Shown here: positions 55,545-64,000 of the stretch, piece by piece
Numbering within the stretch: the stretch's first letter is position 1
Layout: the number at the start of each line of letters is the position of its first letter
Source of the DNA: Saprospiraceae bacterium UBA3362
GTDB lineage: Bacteria; Bacteroidota; Bacteroidia; Chitinophagales; Saprospiraceae
DNA length: 64,000 nucleotides
Direction of reading: 5' to 3'
NCBI GenBank assembly: GCA_002360455.1
Contig: DEQQ01000090.1
Span: 1 to 64,000, forward strand
Made by a program: the position numbers and the translations under genes
The notes under the pieces: model-generated
Told to the model about the DNA's origin: nothing
Database searches by the model: none
Seen by the model: the letters and a program-made list of their open reading frames with translations, nothing else

Positions 55545-56070
55545 GAAATTCTTTCAAAGTATTCTTTAATCTCAAAACCCACTCAGCTTCATGGTTATAA
55601 GAAGAAAGTTGAGCAGAGCATTGGGGAAGGTAAAATGTTTTAGGGAATATAATACTTCCCATATATCTAAATATTGCAATCAAATGATCTATCCCTCTCA
55701 TATTTCCGAACTGTCCGTCTGCCAATCCCACAAACAGTATTTTTTTACCAGCAAAAAGTTCATTCCGTTTGTGGATGCTAATAGCATCTATCCAAAGTTT
55801 AAATATTCCTGAAAATGAGCCATTGTATTCGGGAACAACAAAAATAAAATATTGAGTTCGAATTAAGCTCTCACGAATTGGAATCAACTCCGGTATCAAT
55901 TTTACTCTATCATAAATGGCTTCCTGAGAAAGAAATTGACTATGTTCATTCACAGAATATTCTTGATGGTCAATATTCAATTCATTACAAAGGGCAGAAA
56001 CAATACTGGATAATTTACTGCTATTGCTATTTGGCCTATTAGTTCCACAAATAATATAAAGCGAGTCCAT
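55534..56070 (-). CDS. NADPH-dependent FMN reductase family protein
   Basis: A 178-aa flavodoxin-fold oxidoreductase from the ATG at 56068-56070; the frame opens three codons upstream. Seen are the phosphate-binding IICGTNRPNSNSSKL, the central YFIFVVPEYNGSFSGIFKLWIDAI (PEYN flavin loop) and LFVGLADGQFGNMRG. It probably reduces FMN or quinone/azo substrates with NAD(P)H. It overlaps the downstream lipoprotein gene; the functional link is unknown. Confidence 0.87.
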   Translation of the reverse strand: MDSLYIICGTNRPNSNSSKLSSIVSALCNELNIDHQEYSVNEHSQFLSQEAIYDRVKLIPELIPIRESLIRTQYFIFVVPEYNGSFSGIFKLWIDAISIHKRNELFAGKKILFVGLADGQFGNMRGIDHLIAIFRYMGSIIFPKTFYLPQCSAQLSSYNHEAEWVLRLKNTLKEFHEF

Positions 56071-56194
56071 AATCCACAAACAGCATTTTATTTCCTTTGT
56101 TCAATAAGCTCTCGCATTGACTTATCTAAAAGAAATCAACTTCAAAAAGCAGCAAAAAAAACAAAATTAGTATTGCATTTTAATTTATTGGTCT

Positions 56195-56659
56195 TTAATA
56201 TCCAAGACCTATTTTCTTAAACACAAAATGCAACAGCCATGCCGGACCAATCAATAAGAATTGCAAATCCTTAAAAAAGCTTGGTTTTTTACCCTCTATG
56301 TGATGGCCAATAAATTGAAAAATCCACGCAACGATAAATACTGATATAAAAAACGCCGCCGAAGGCAAATTGAATATTTTGTTTTCAATTACAACATTTA
56401 CCAATCTGAGGAGTATAATACAAATGACACAAAAACTAAGAAACATGGTTATTGAAAGCCTCAAGTAATAAAATAATGCCAAGAGCAATACTAAAGTTGC
56501 CCAATTGAAATAAGGAATACTTAAAGGAAATGGAATCAAACTTAGTAATCCAATCAGGCTAAACATTATTGCCGGAACAAAGATCCAATGGATTAACTTG
56601 TTTATTCCATTTTGATGACTTTCACCATATTCTTCAATCAACAAATCTATTCTTCGCAC
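56195..56659 (-). CDS. DUF962/Mpo1-like membrane protein
   Basis: A 154-aa membrane protein with four hydrophobic helices. The conserved family motifs are YGESHQNGINKLIHWIFVP near the N-terminus and WIFQFIGHHIEGKKPSF plus LIGPAWLLHFVFK near the C-terminus, including the histidines H15, H23 and the HH pair. The yeast relative Mpo1 is an iron-dependent dioxygenase acting on 2-hydroxy fatty acids; whether this homologue does the same is inference. It starts 24 bp after the T9SS protein gene. Confidence 0.88.
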   Translation of the reverse strand: MRRIDLLIEEYGESHQNGINKLIHWIFVPAIMFSLIGLLSLIPFPLSIPYFNWATLVLLLALFYYLRLSITMFLSFCVICIILLRLVNVVIENKIFNLPSAAFFISVFIVAWIFQFIGHHIEGKKPSFFKDLQFLLIGPAWLLHFVFKKIGLGY

Positions 56660-56683
56660 TCCTATTGCATTTCTTTATTGTAA

Positions 56684-59557
56684 TTATTCTTTGATTATCA
56701 TCTGATGTTGCATTAGGGTTCTATTGTGACAATATACTCTATAAATTCCTTTCACTAAGTGTTGAGCAGAAATATTGACAACTGAATTTTGAGGAATAAC
56801 AGATTGCGACCACCATCTTTTCCCTTGCATATCAAATATCTCAACATTCACTTCCTCTTGTCCAAATTGATTGGACATTATGGTCAATTCTCCCGAAGTT
56901 GGATTTGGATAAACTATAAAATTTTGAGAAGTGGAATTTTGATCATCAGAAGATAATGGAACGCAAAGTACGGTTCCCTGCTCAATCAATTCACAGTTGA
57001 ATGCGTCCCTTTGTACCACATCGTATTTTTCTAAATGATCTAATATATCACCGTTTTTATTCTTTGGATAAAACAGTCCACCGGCTTTACTTGAGCCTGT
57101 AACATTGAGAACGCCCTTTCCTGTATTACTTCCATCAGAGTTTTTAAGACAGGTAAACGAAACGGTAAGAGCTCCTTTAGAATACACACAAGAATCAAAG
57201 TTACAATTTATTTTGCCTTCTATCTGAGCTGTACAACCTGCATCATCTTGAACAGCTACTACATAGGTTGTACCCTGGTCCAAGAATTGAGTTACAGGGG
57301 CTTGCTGAACTTGATAACTTCCTAAGTTACCAGTTACTATTGGTGTCAAACTGGCTTTCAACAATGAGTCTACACAATTCACTTGCACATCCACTTTTAA
57401 GTTTGATTGTTTGCAATCAAAAGCAGGGCAATTCACCCGACCCTCTTCTATCACAAAACATGAATCTGTATCTATGATAATAATCTTATAATCATCGCCA
57501 TGCTTCAATTGAGTCCCTTTTGGCGTTCCGTAAAAATAATAGGCTCCAGAGCCTCCAACACCTGAATAGTTTACTATGACTTGGCCGGTATTACGACCAA
57601 TATTGTCTTTGACACATTCCATAGACAGACTAATATCCAAATTAGAATTGTTGCAATTTTTTGGAGAGGTACAGTTTACCTCTACTTTCTGAAAATCACG
57701 ACATTTTTTTTCATCCTCAACAAAAACATCAAATTTTGAACCAGGCAAAAGAATAGCCTGATCATTCGGTCCATGATAGCTGTGCTTGCCATAACCCCCG
57801 GTCGAACTGTAATTTAATTTTCCCAAAACCCCATGAACACATTCTAAGTCAACATTCAAGTTAATAGGAGAATAAGGACTAGCCTTAGAAGATTCATCTA
57901 TTCTTACACATATATTACCTTGACTATTTTGAATCAGATCATAATTTGCTGTAATCTGTAGGTAATAAGTTCTTCCTGCAGTAAGATCATTGATTTTGAT
58001 GGGACCTTGACAAGGATCTGGGCTTGTTTGACATAAATATTCTATAAGAGCATTGCAAGTACCGTAATATAAAGTATAGTTATACATGAATCCGGCTTGG
58101 ATATCCAAAGTTATACTCCTTTCCTGTGGTGAAACAAATGAAAACCATAAATCCGGACTTGACAAAACCTGACAACTCGGTCTTTTAGAAGATTTACTGG
58201 CGTTCGAAAAATTATACGAGGTACATTGCGAATTTAAAGCTATAGCTTGGGCTGTCGGACAATCTTCATTTGATGACGGATTTGCATTGACTTCTTGAAC
58301 CTGTACACAAAGGCTGCCCTCAATGGTTGCAAAATAGCCGCTTACTTGTAAAATATACTCTTGTCCAATTTTAGGCGCAGACAAGATCATATTATTACCC
58401 GAATATTCTACTTTCAACTCTTGTAAACCATTGCAATTACCTTGGTATAAAGTGAGTACTTCAGCAAAATTCGAATTGGATATAATCTTAAGATCTTTTG
58501 CAGACTGAGGGGTAAAACTGTACCACACCGTAGATCTTGATCTTTGATTTAATGTTGGACTAGGACCATCAGAATCTGCATACTCATTGGAGCCTGTTGT
58601 GCAAGTAGAATTAATTGTTAAATTAATCTTTTTTGAACACACATCGTTTAAAGGTGGCGCAGGTGCAACAGAAATGGTTTTGAGTTGGATGCAATGATAG
58701 CCCTGATCTGACCCAAACTGCTCTTTAGATTTACTTATTTTAATAAAATAATTTGTTCCCTGTACAACATCAAAAGACTCTATCTCACCTCTGAATCCAT
58801 GCTCATCAAATCCTAAACATTTGTAAGGAAGCAAACCATTGCAATCTCCGGTATAAATGGAAGTAACATCGTTATAGTTTGCATTAAGTTCCAATTTTAC
58901 TTTACCTGTAAAATTGGCTTTATACAAATAATAAATAGAACCCAGAGCATTTGCATTGCAAACATGTGGAGATACCGTAACTGCATCCGGAGGAACAGTA
59001 CTCATTTGACAAGGCTGATCGACATCTAATGGGATCGCAGTTCCACAGGTATTGTGAATGGTATTAATTAAAATATCATCCACTACAATTTCTGCACCGT
59101 AATCATTTCCAGTAACAGAATACTCAAAAGTTATTTTTGCATTGTTATATGGAGTATTGGGAATGTAACAAATGTGTTGACTAAATTCTTTAGACTCCGG
59201 TACAAAATAAATAAGATTTTTATTTATTCTAATAAAAAAAGCATTGGTAACTTTTTTAATATATTTAACTTTAAAACTTAAATATAAATTTTCACGATAT
59301 TTAAACTCCGGCAGTTCGAACTTAAAGGCTCTTGTGTTAGTATTGCTTCGATCAGTTTGTTTATAGACTATTGCACAGTTTCCTTCTCTAAAAGGAAAAA
59401 TATCTGTCGGTTCAACTTGAAACCCATAGGTTCCTACTGTTGTTACTAAACTTACAGCATTAGACGCATTACAATTTTGAAACTCTTCATAAACAAATTG
59501 TGCATTCATTAAGTGAATACTTAGAAAACTAAATAAAATGAATGAAGCTATTTTCAT
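56684..59557 (-). CDS. 957-aa T9SS surface protein with PPC-like and SprB-like repeats
   Basis: A predicted adhesin-like exoprotein. A signal peptide (1-20, ending LMNAQ) precedes an N-terminal lectin-like sandwich (about 21-165). Three PPC-type modules (about 170-560) each carry a WYSF/WFSF or YYLYK strand, Y-x-G-x-CN-x-L and a YYLQI or YFIKI strand. About four shorter Cys-framed modules (about 565-875) recur with the pattern GSGAYYFYGTPKGTQLKHG and end in V-x-C, resembling SprB repeats. A type A sorting domain closes it (about 885-957, VYPNPTSGELTI start). It follows the DUF1800-DUF1501 pair on the same strand. No enzyme motif is seen. Confidence 0.85.
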   Translation of the reverse strand: MKIASFILFSFLSIHLMNAQFVYEEFQNCNASNAVSLVTTVGTYGFQVEPTDIFPFREGNCAIVYKQTDRSNTNTRAFKFELPEFKYRENLYLSFKVKYIKKVTNAFFIRINKNLIYFVPESKEFSQHICYIPNTPYNNAKITFEYSVTGNDYGAEIVVDDILINTIHNTCGTAIPLDVDQPCQMSTVPPDAVTVSPHVCNANALGSIYYLYKANFTGKVKLELNANYNDVTSIYTGDCNGLLPYKCLGFDEHGFRGEIESFDVVQGTNYFIKISKSKEQFGSDQGYHCIQLKTISVAPAPPLNDVCSKKINLTINSTCTTGSNEYADSDGPSPTLNQRSRSTVWYSFTPQSAKDLKIISNSNFAEVLTLYQGNCNGLQELKVEYSGNNMILSAPKIGQEYILQVSGYFATIEGSLCVQVQEVNANPSSNEDCPTAQAIALNSQCTSYNFSNASKSSKRPSCQVLSSPDLWFSFVSPQERSITLDIQAGFMYNYTLYYGTCNALIEYLCQTSPDPCQGPIKINDLTAGRTYYLQITANYDLIQNSQGNICVRIDESSKASPYSPINLNVDLECVHGVLGKLNYSSTGGYGKHSYHGPNDQAILLPGSKFDVFVEDEKKCRDFQKVEVNCTSPKNCNNSNLDISLSMECVKDNIGRNTGQVIVNYSGVGGSGAYYFYGTPKGTQLKHGDDYKIIIIDTDSCFVIEEGRVNCPAFDCKQSNLKVDVQVNCVDSLLKASLTPIVTGNLGSYQVQQAPVTQFLDQGTTYVVAVQDDAGCTAQIEGKINCNFDSCVYSKGALTVSFTCLKNSDGSNTGKGVLNVTGSSKAGGLFYPKNKNGDILDHLEKYDVVQRDAFNCELIEQGTVLCVPLSSDDQNSTSQNFIVYPNPTSGELTIMSNQFGQEEVNVEIFDMQGKRWWSQSVIPQNSVVNISAQHLVKGIYRVYCHNRTLMQHQMIIKE

Positions 59558-59648
59558 TTGTAAATATTTTAAAATTTATAAAATTGCATTGCATAAGTTA
59601 AACTAAAGAACATGTATAGGGAAACTTATACTCTGCGGGATTTTTTGG

Positions 59649-61358
59649 TTAAATAATATTGAATTTTCTTGAATAGGTTTTTCCGCCAGAATTAACTTGA
59701 TAAATATACTCGCCTTTAGTCAGGTTCCACTTGACCGGATCAATCACAACGGTGTATGATCCTTTAGGAGTATATTGATCATGCAATTTGGCAAGCACTC
59801 TACCATCAAGTGCTTTAATATACAACTCAACATCCGATCCTGAGATTTGTGAAAACTTGATATTAATATTTAATGGATTCAAGCTATCCGGATTATGGCC
59901 CAGCAAAACAGTATATGGATTTGTGCCAATATTTTCTATAGAATTGCATGAACTTGACTTGAACAGATCCAATCTTTTATAATTATTTCCCAAGACATAA
60001 TCTGTGGCCTCTTCATTGACACACATATAATTTTGAAGTACACTGGCAAACACTGACCTAAAATCTGTTGGCTTTTGTTTTGCGTCTTCATAAAACACAA
60101 GAGTACTGCCATTGATAAGTCCGGGATCATCCAAAACAATATGCTGTCCAAAAAAGCCTCCTTTCACTTGATCTCCAAACATCAATATTGGAGATAGATT
60201 TCCATGATCTGTTCCATCACTACCGTTTTCACGAATAGTCCGCCCAAATTCTGAATAAGTCATTACCGTTACATTGGATTCAGCATTTTCGGTCTTGAGA
60301 TCATTGAAAAAATAAGACACCGCTTCTGCTAATTCTTGCATTAACCTCGGGTGAATATTTCTCTGATTTTCGTGAGTATCAAAACCATTCATATCAAGCA
60401 TGTAGATCCGAGTTCCCAATCTTCCTCGAATCAATCTCGACACAATTCCCAATTCTCTTGCTATATTATTATAACCTTGATTATTTGGAGGAGTAAGAGA
60501 TGCCTTTGTTTTATTGTATACCTGATAAATTTTTTCCGAATAGCGCAAAGAATTATTAGTAAGCTGTCGTAAAAAAGCAACTTCCTGATCTTTGGCACAA
60601 TCTCCGAGATTTGAAGTATCATGAAAGGCTCCGCGTTGAGCAAACTGATAAAATTGATCTGCATTATAAAAAACAAGCTCCAACTGCTTTTGCTTGGGAG
60701 AGGTAAAAATAGCTTGATTGCTGTACCCTATTCTTAATGCAGGAGGAACAGAAGGAGAAGTCTGATCCAAGCTTGGCAGATCGTAGTTAAGATATCTTCC
60801 CATTATTCCTGACTTGGCCGTCGGATCTGCATCAGATGTGCTGGCTGTAGCCCAGTTCCTATCAGAGGTAAAATGAGAATAATCTTGATTTGGATAACCA
60901 ACATTGTGGATAATATTCATTTTGCCTTCTTTCCATAAGGGCATAATTGAATTCATCTGAGAAGGTAAAGCCCAATCTGTATCACCGAAACCTGTCAATA
61001 AGTGATTGTCATTATAATCTGCTCCGTATTTTAAACTTATATCCGGTCTCAAATTTTTTCTATAAAAATCTCCACCAACTGACTCAGAATAAGGCACTAC
61101 CATATTCAAACCATCATTTCCTCCAAACATTCTGATCAGTACCAATATATTATCATTTGCCATATTGGCTGCAGACAAAGTCTGTCTTGAAATTATTGGG
61201 CTCACCGGCAATCCTGACAATAACATTGTTCCAAGCCCTAAAATACTGCCTGTGGTAAGAAACTGTCTTCTATTCCATAATTCGTGTTCTTGATTATGTT
61301 CAAATCCTAAACGCTCATCGTACAAAGCTTTCGATTCGGAGAATATTTTTTTACTCAT
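59649..61358 (-). CDS. DUF1501 protein with twin-arginine-like signal and T9SS sorting domain
   Basis: A 569-aa exported protein. The N-terminal 30-50 segment NRRQFLTTGSILGLG with a hydrophobic stretch is a twin-arginine (Tat)-type signal. The DUF1501 domain (about 70-470) has LVLIRMFGGNDGLNMVVPY, NVGYPNQDYSHFTSDRNW, LDMNGFDTHENQR and TYSEFGRTIRENGSDGTDHG, the last a phosphatase/sulfatase-superfamily metal site. The C-terminus (about 490-569) reads as a T9SS type A domain. It is 20 bp after the DUF1800 gene, its usual partner. Substrate unknown. Confidence 0.9.
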   Translation of the reverse strand: MSKKIFSESKALYDERLGFEHNQEHELWNRRQFLTTGSILGLGTMLLSGLPVSPIISRQTLSAANMANDNILVLIRMFGGNDGLNMVVPYSESVGGDFYRKNLRPDISLKYGADYNDNHLLTGFGDTDWALPSQMNSIMPLWKEGKMNIIHNVGYPNQDYSHFTSDRNWATASTSDADPTAKSGIMGRYLNYDLPSLDQTSPSVPPALRIGYSNQAIFTSPKQKQLELVFYNADQFYQFAQRGAFHDTSNLGDCAKDQEVAFLRQLTNNSLRYSEKIYQVYNKTKASLTPPNNQGYNNIARELGIVSRLIRGRLGTRIYMLDMNGFDTHENQRNIHPRLMQELAEAVSYFFNDLKTENAESNVTVMTYSEFGRTIRENGSDGTDHGNLSPILMFGDQVKGGFFGQHIVLDDPGLINGSTLVFYEDAKQKPTDFRSVFASVLQNYMCVNEEATDYVLGNNYKRLDLFKSSSCNSIENIGTNPYTVLLGHNPDSLNPLNINIKFSQISGSDVELYIKALDGRVLAKLHDQYTPKGSYTVVIDPVKWNLTKGEYIYQVNSGGKTYSRKFNII

Positions 61359-61378
61359 CGTCTAATGATTTTAAAGGA

Positions 61379-63100
61379 TTAAATTAATTGGAATTCAGGC
61401 AATGTTGATAAAAATTGCATCAGGTTTAGACACTGATTCGGGACAGTGGAATAATCCAACGACCAAGTTCCATTGGTATAATAATTTGAAGGAATTCCGG
61501 CTTTAAAAATTCCTATTCCTTGTTCAATATATTCTTCATCCAAAGGAACTGCAAGATAATGTTCGATAAATTTACGAACAATATAGTCAGGGTCTGAAGA
61601 ATTATTGCTGAGATCTTTTAACAAGGATCTGTATTTTTCTTTGGTTTCTGTCAATTGCAAATAATAAAAAAGTTGATCCGTATAATACTGCCATCTCAAA
61701 ACCAACGTATTTTCATTCAACCAAGATCTATACATTTGCCATCCTGCAACATTGGGTGGCGAAAACAATTGTTGTCCCAATTGAACATTTTGATTAAATA
61801 CAGCTATTAATGCTCGCAAACCTTTACTTTCTGTAGGAAGATCAAAGGCCTGGGTCACGGTATTTTCCTTTGGTATAAAGTAATCTTCATTCAATTTTAA
61901 GCCCAAATTTCTATAATGTCCTATCATCATATCGAATGGACTTTTTATATTAAGGCCCATGCACTCTTCCGAGAAAAAGTGGTCACTGGTAAACAACTTA
62001 ATTAATACATCTTGAATGCTCCACGATTTTTTAAATTCTTCTGCCAATCCTGTCAATATTTCTTCAGAAGGATATTGATAGAGATAAAATTTATATAATT
62101 TTCTACATATGAATTTGGCAATTTCATTCGGCCGTTGTCTAAAAATGATATCATGAACATCTCGATAATCTGAGTTTGCTGCAATTTTAGCCGCTGCTTC
62201 GGTAGATGGATTTCTTCCGGAAATGGTTTCGCCCATGATAACTTTTTTTCCAAAATCATGGTAGTATTTTCCTCTGAAATAGTAATTGTCCAAAACATCA
62301 GGTCTTGTAAAGTCGGCCGTCTTCACCGGTTGATATTTGTTCACAATTTTGGTGCCGTCAGAATAGGCAAACACCATTCCCCAACCGGTAAGCGCCCGGG
62401 CAATTTCAACTATATCTTTCTCGGTGTAATTTCCGGGACCCATTGTAAATAACTCCAACAACTCTCGCGCATAATTATTATTTGGTACCGGGCCGCTTAC
62501 ATATCCACTCAAATATATAAGCATCAATGGTGTCCTTCCAATATGAAATACAAAATCCTTGAAATTGCCTAAAGCGAAATAATGCAACATGTAATAGTAT
62601 TGAAAATTCCAGCTTAAGGTAGTGCCGTCAGGTACCGAAACAAAATGATTAGACCAAAAAAGGACTAACTTATGTCTTAATCCCTCACTTACCATACCAT
62701 CCATCCACATTTCATAAAGTTGTAGATGCTTGTTATAGTTATTCGTTGTGAATTGAAACCTATAGTCTCTATCTCTTTCCAGTGGAGGGTAATTTGGCGG
62801 CGGAGTATAGTGGTAATTTGGAATGTCCATTTCTTTTGCTGGAAAAGAGTAGTCTGCTACTGCATTTTTGACTCCGGGCAAAGGATGACTTAAAGCTTTG
62901 GCGAACAAATTTTTCACCAGGTCTGCCGGGTTGGCAACTTTCAAAGCAGCTTCTACAGCAGAAGCCGTCGCGCCACTGCATAGTTTATTGTATAAATGTC
63001 TGACTCTCTTCTCATTCCATGGCTTTTCAGGGCTTGGAACATAGGTTGCTAGAGTACCTTTTAAACAATTGTCTACAAGCATAACAAATTGGTTTTTCAA
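61379..63100 (-). CDS. DUF1800 family protein
   Basis: A 573-aa protein without an obvious signal peptide. Family motifs are VRHLYNKLCSGAT at the N-terminus, FWSNHFVSVPDG, NYARELLELFTMGPGNYTEKDI, ARALTGWG, RDVHDIIFRQ and SPFDMMIG. Paired DUF1800-DUF1501 genes occur in many bacteria and are thought to work together, but the activity is unknown. It is the first gene of the minus-strand run. An internal start at the second methionine (63082) is possible. Confidence 0.9.
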   Translation of the reverse strand: MKNQFVMLVDNCLKGTLATYVPSPEKPWNEKRVRHLYNKLCSGATASAVEAALKVANPADLVKNLFAKALSHPLPGVKNAVADYSFPAKEMDIPNYHYTPPPNYPPLERDRDYRFQFTTNNYNKHLQLYEMWMDGMVSEGLRHKLVLFWSNHFVSVPDGTTLSWNFQYYYMLHYFALGNFKDFVFHIGRTPLMLIYLSGYVSGPVPNNNYARELLELFTMGPGNYTEKDIVEIARALTGWGMVFAYSDGTKIVNKYQPVKTADFTRPDVLDNYYFRGKYYHDFGKKVIMGETISGRNPSTEAAAKIAANSDYRDVHDIIFRQRPNEIAKFICRKLYKFYLYQYPSEEILTGLAEEFKKSWSIQDVLIKLFTSDHFFSEECMGLNIKSPFDMMIGHYRNLGLKLNEDYFIPKENTVTQAFDLPTESKGLRALIAVFNQNVQLGQQLFSPPNVAGWQMYRSWLNENTLVLRWQYYTDQLFYYLQLTETKEKYRSLLKDLSNNSSDPDYIVRKFIEHYLAVPLDEEYIEQGIGIFKAGIPSNYYTNGTWSLDYSTVPNQCLNLMQFLSTLPEFQLI

Positions 63101-63299
63101 ATTTCAATGCCAAGTTACGAATATTCTATTATAAACATGAAATTTTTTAATCAATAATTTTGGAATATTAGCAATTATCAGTGTTTTCTTGTAAGTGGTC
63201 TTGCTCTTAATGAGGCTGTAAAAATTTAACTATAATGAAGAGAAACAGTCAAAATATGCCTATAAATGATAATAAATTGCTATTATTGTGTAAAAAACT

Positions 63300-64000
63300 A
63301 TGCTTTTTAACTCCATTGAGTTCCTAATATTCTTCCCTACTGTTGTTCTTCTCTATTATTTATTACCCGGTAAATTTCGTTGGGCTTTTCTACTTTTTGC
63401 AAGCTGTTTGTTTTACATGTTCTTTATACCGCATTATATTTTCATTCTTTTTGTCACGATTATTATCGATTTCTACGCCGGCATTTGGATTGAGAAAAGC
63501 CAGGGTAAAAGGAGAAAAACCTATTTGATCCTTAGTATAGTAACTACATGTTTGGTCCTTTTCATTTTTAAATATTGGGATTTTTTTCATCTCAATATGC
63601 TTTCATTATCTCAGATTTTAGGCTATCATTATCCATCCAAATGGTTCAAATTTATATTACCGATTGGACTTTCGTTTCATACATTTCAGAGCTTGGCCTA
63701 TGTCATTGAAGTTTATAGAGGAAGACAAACAGCGGAGAAACATTTTGGAATTTACAGTTTGTACGTAATGTTTTTTCCACAGCTTGTAACAGGGCCAATC
63801 GAACGACCGGCCAATCTATTAACTCAATTGAGAGAATATAAAAGTTTTGAAATTAATAATATTATTAATGGATTGCGGCTCATCCTTTTTGGTTTGTTTT
63901 TTAAAATGGTGATAGCAGACAATTTAGGAACAACTGTAGATTTGGTATTTCAAGATCCAAGCTCATATTCAAGCTTAAGTAAGTGGATTGGTGCATTCTT
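63300..64000 (+). CDS. MBOAT family O-acyltransferase, N-terminal part (cut by window edge)
   Basis: The first 233 residues of a membrane-bound O-acyltransferase of the AlgI/PatA group, which moves acyl groups onto extracellular polysaccharides or cell-wall glycans. It begins MLFNSIEFLIFFPTVVLLYY and shows the diagnostic LPIGLSFHTFQSLAYVIEVY (about 121-140) and FFPQLVTGPIERPANLL (about 159-175), with several hydrophobic helices. The catalytic histidine lies past the window end. The ATG at 63300-63302 is the only sensible start. It is divergent from the DUF1800 gene, with 199 bp between. Confidence 0.93.
   Translation, partial: MLFNSIEFLIFFPTVVLLYYLLPGKFRWAFLLFASCLFYMFFIPHYIFILFVTIIIDFYAGIWIEKSQGKRRKTYLILSIVTTCLVLFIFKYWDFFHLNMLSLSQILGYHYPSKWFKFILPIGLSFHTFQSLAYVIEVYRGRQTAEKHFGIYSLYVMFFPQLVTGPIERPANLLTQLREYKSFEINNIINGLRLILFGLFFKMVIADNLGTTVDLVFQDPSSYSSLSKWIGAF

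Overview
The window is about 64 kb of an AT-rich chromosome from a member of the phylum Bacteroidota, most likely a Saprospiria/Saprospiraceae-type bacterium. The evidence is eight proteins with type IX secretion (T9SS) C-terminal sorting domains, TonB-dependent receptor architecture, DUF1501/DUF1800 genes, a MurE with the meso-DAP motif, and the Bacteroidota form of the division/cell-wall cluster. No phage genes, transposases or CRISPR arrays were found. The lineage call is inference from gene content.

Layout. 1-712 is the 5' part of metG (minus). 713-1009 holds a small hairpin-rich, insertion-like element flanked by an 11-bp direct repeat, then a terminator. 1010-14446 holds three tandem, collinear giant surface proteins (about 1440-1500 aa, minus). 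Each has an HYR-like cysteine-rich region, a dockerin-like duplicated segment, a cohesin-like beta domain and a T9SS domain. 14804-20199 holds a DUF1801 protein and a TonB-dependent receptor followed by a secreted esterase-like protein whose nucleophile appears lost. 20616-25784 holds a glycosyltransferase, a futalosine-pathway menaquinone operon (mqnE, a histidine phosphatase, mqnA) and dnaA. Two tRNAs (Ser-GCT, Pro-TGG) follow.

26202-37403 is a mixed stretch: a CotH-type T9SS protein with a small Cys-rich ORF and an interrupted lipoprotein gene downstream, a glycosyltransferase, a polytopic membrane protein, a cystathionine beta-synthase-like enzyme, a LysM protein, a small HTH-like protein, a T9SS protein and a one-domain asparaginase.

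37478-52780 is a dcw cluster on the minus strand, in transcription order mraZ, rsmH, ftsL-like, ftsI, murE, mraY, murD, ftsW, murG, murC, ftsQ, ftsA, ftsZ. These genes make lipid-II precursors and the septal machinery. Most neighbours overlap or nearly abut. A textbook MraZ operator (three GTGGN boxes at 10-bp period) lies upstream of mraZ, and the one long internal gap (murE-mraY) holds a long hairpin.

53505-64000 holds a YegP-family protein (plus); a minus-strand run of DUF1800, DUF1501-T9SS, a 957-aa T9SS adhesin-like protein, a Mpo1/DUF962 membrane protein, an FMN reductase and an orphan oligopeptide-binding lipoprotein; and the start of an MBOAT acyltransferase.

The best candidate for an undescribed system is the three-gene array of giant proteins that carry both dockerin-like and cohesin-like modules plus a T9SS anchor. 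Starts were chosen by eye and several are uncertain; no homology search was run.
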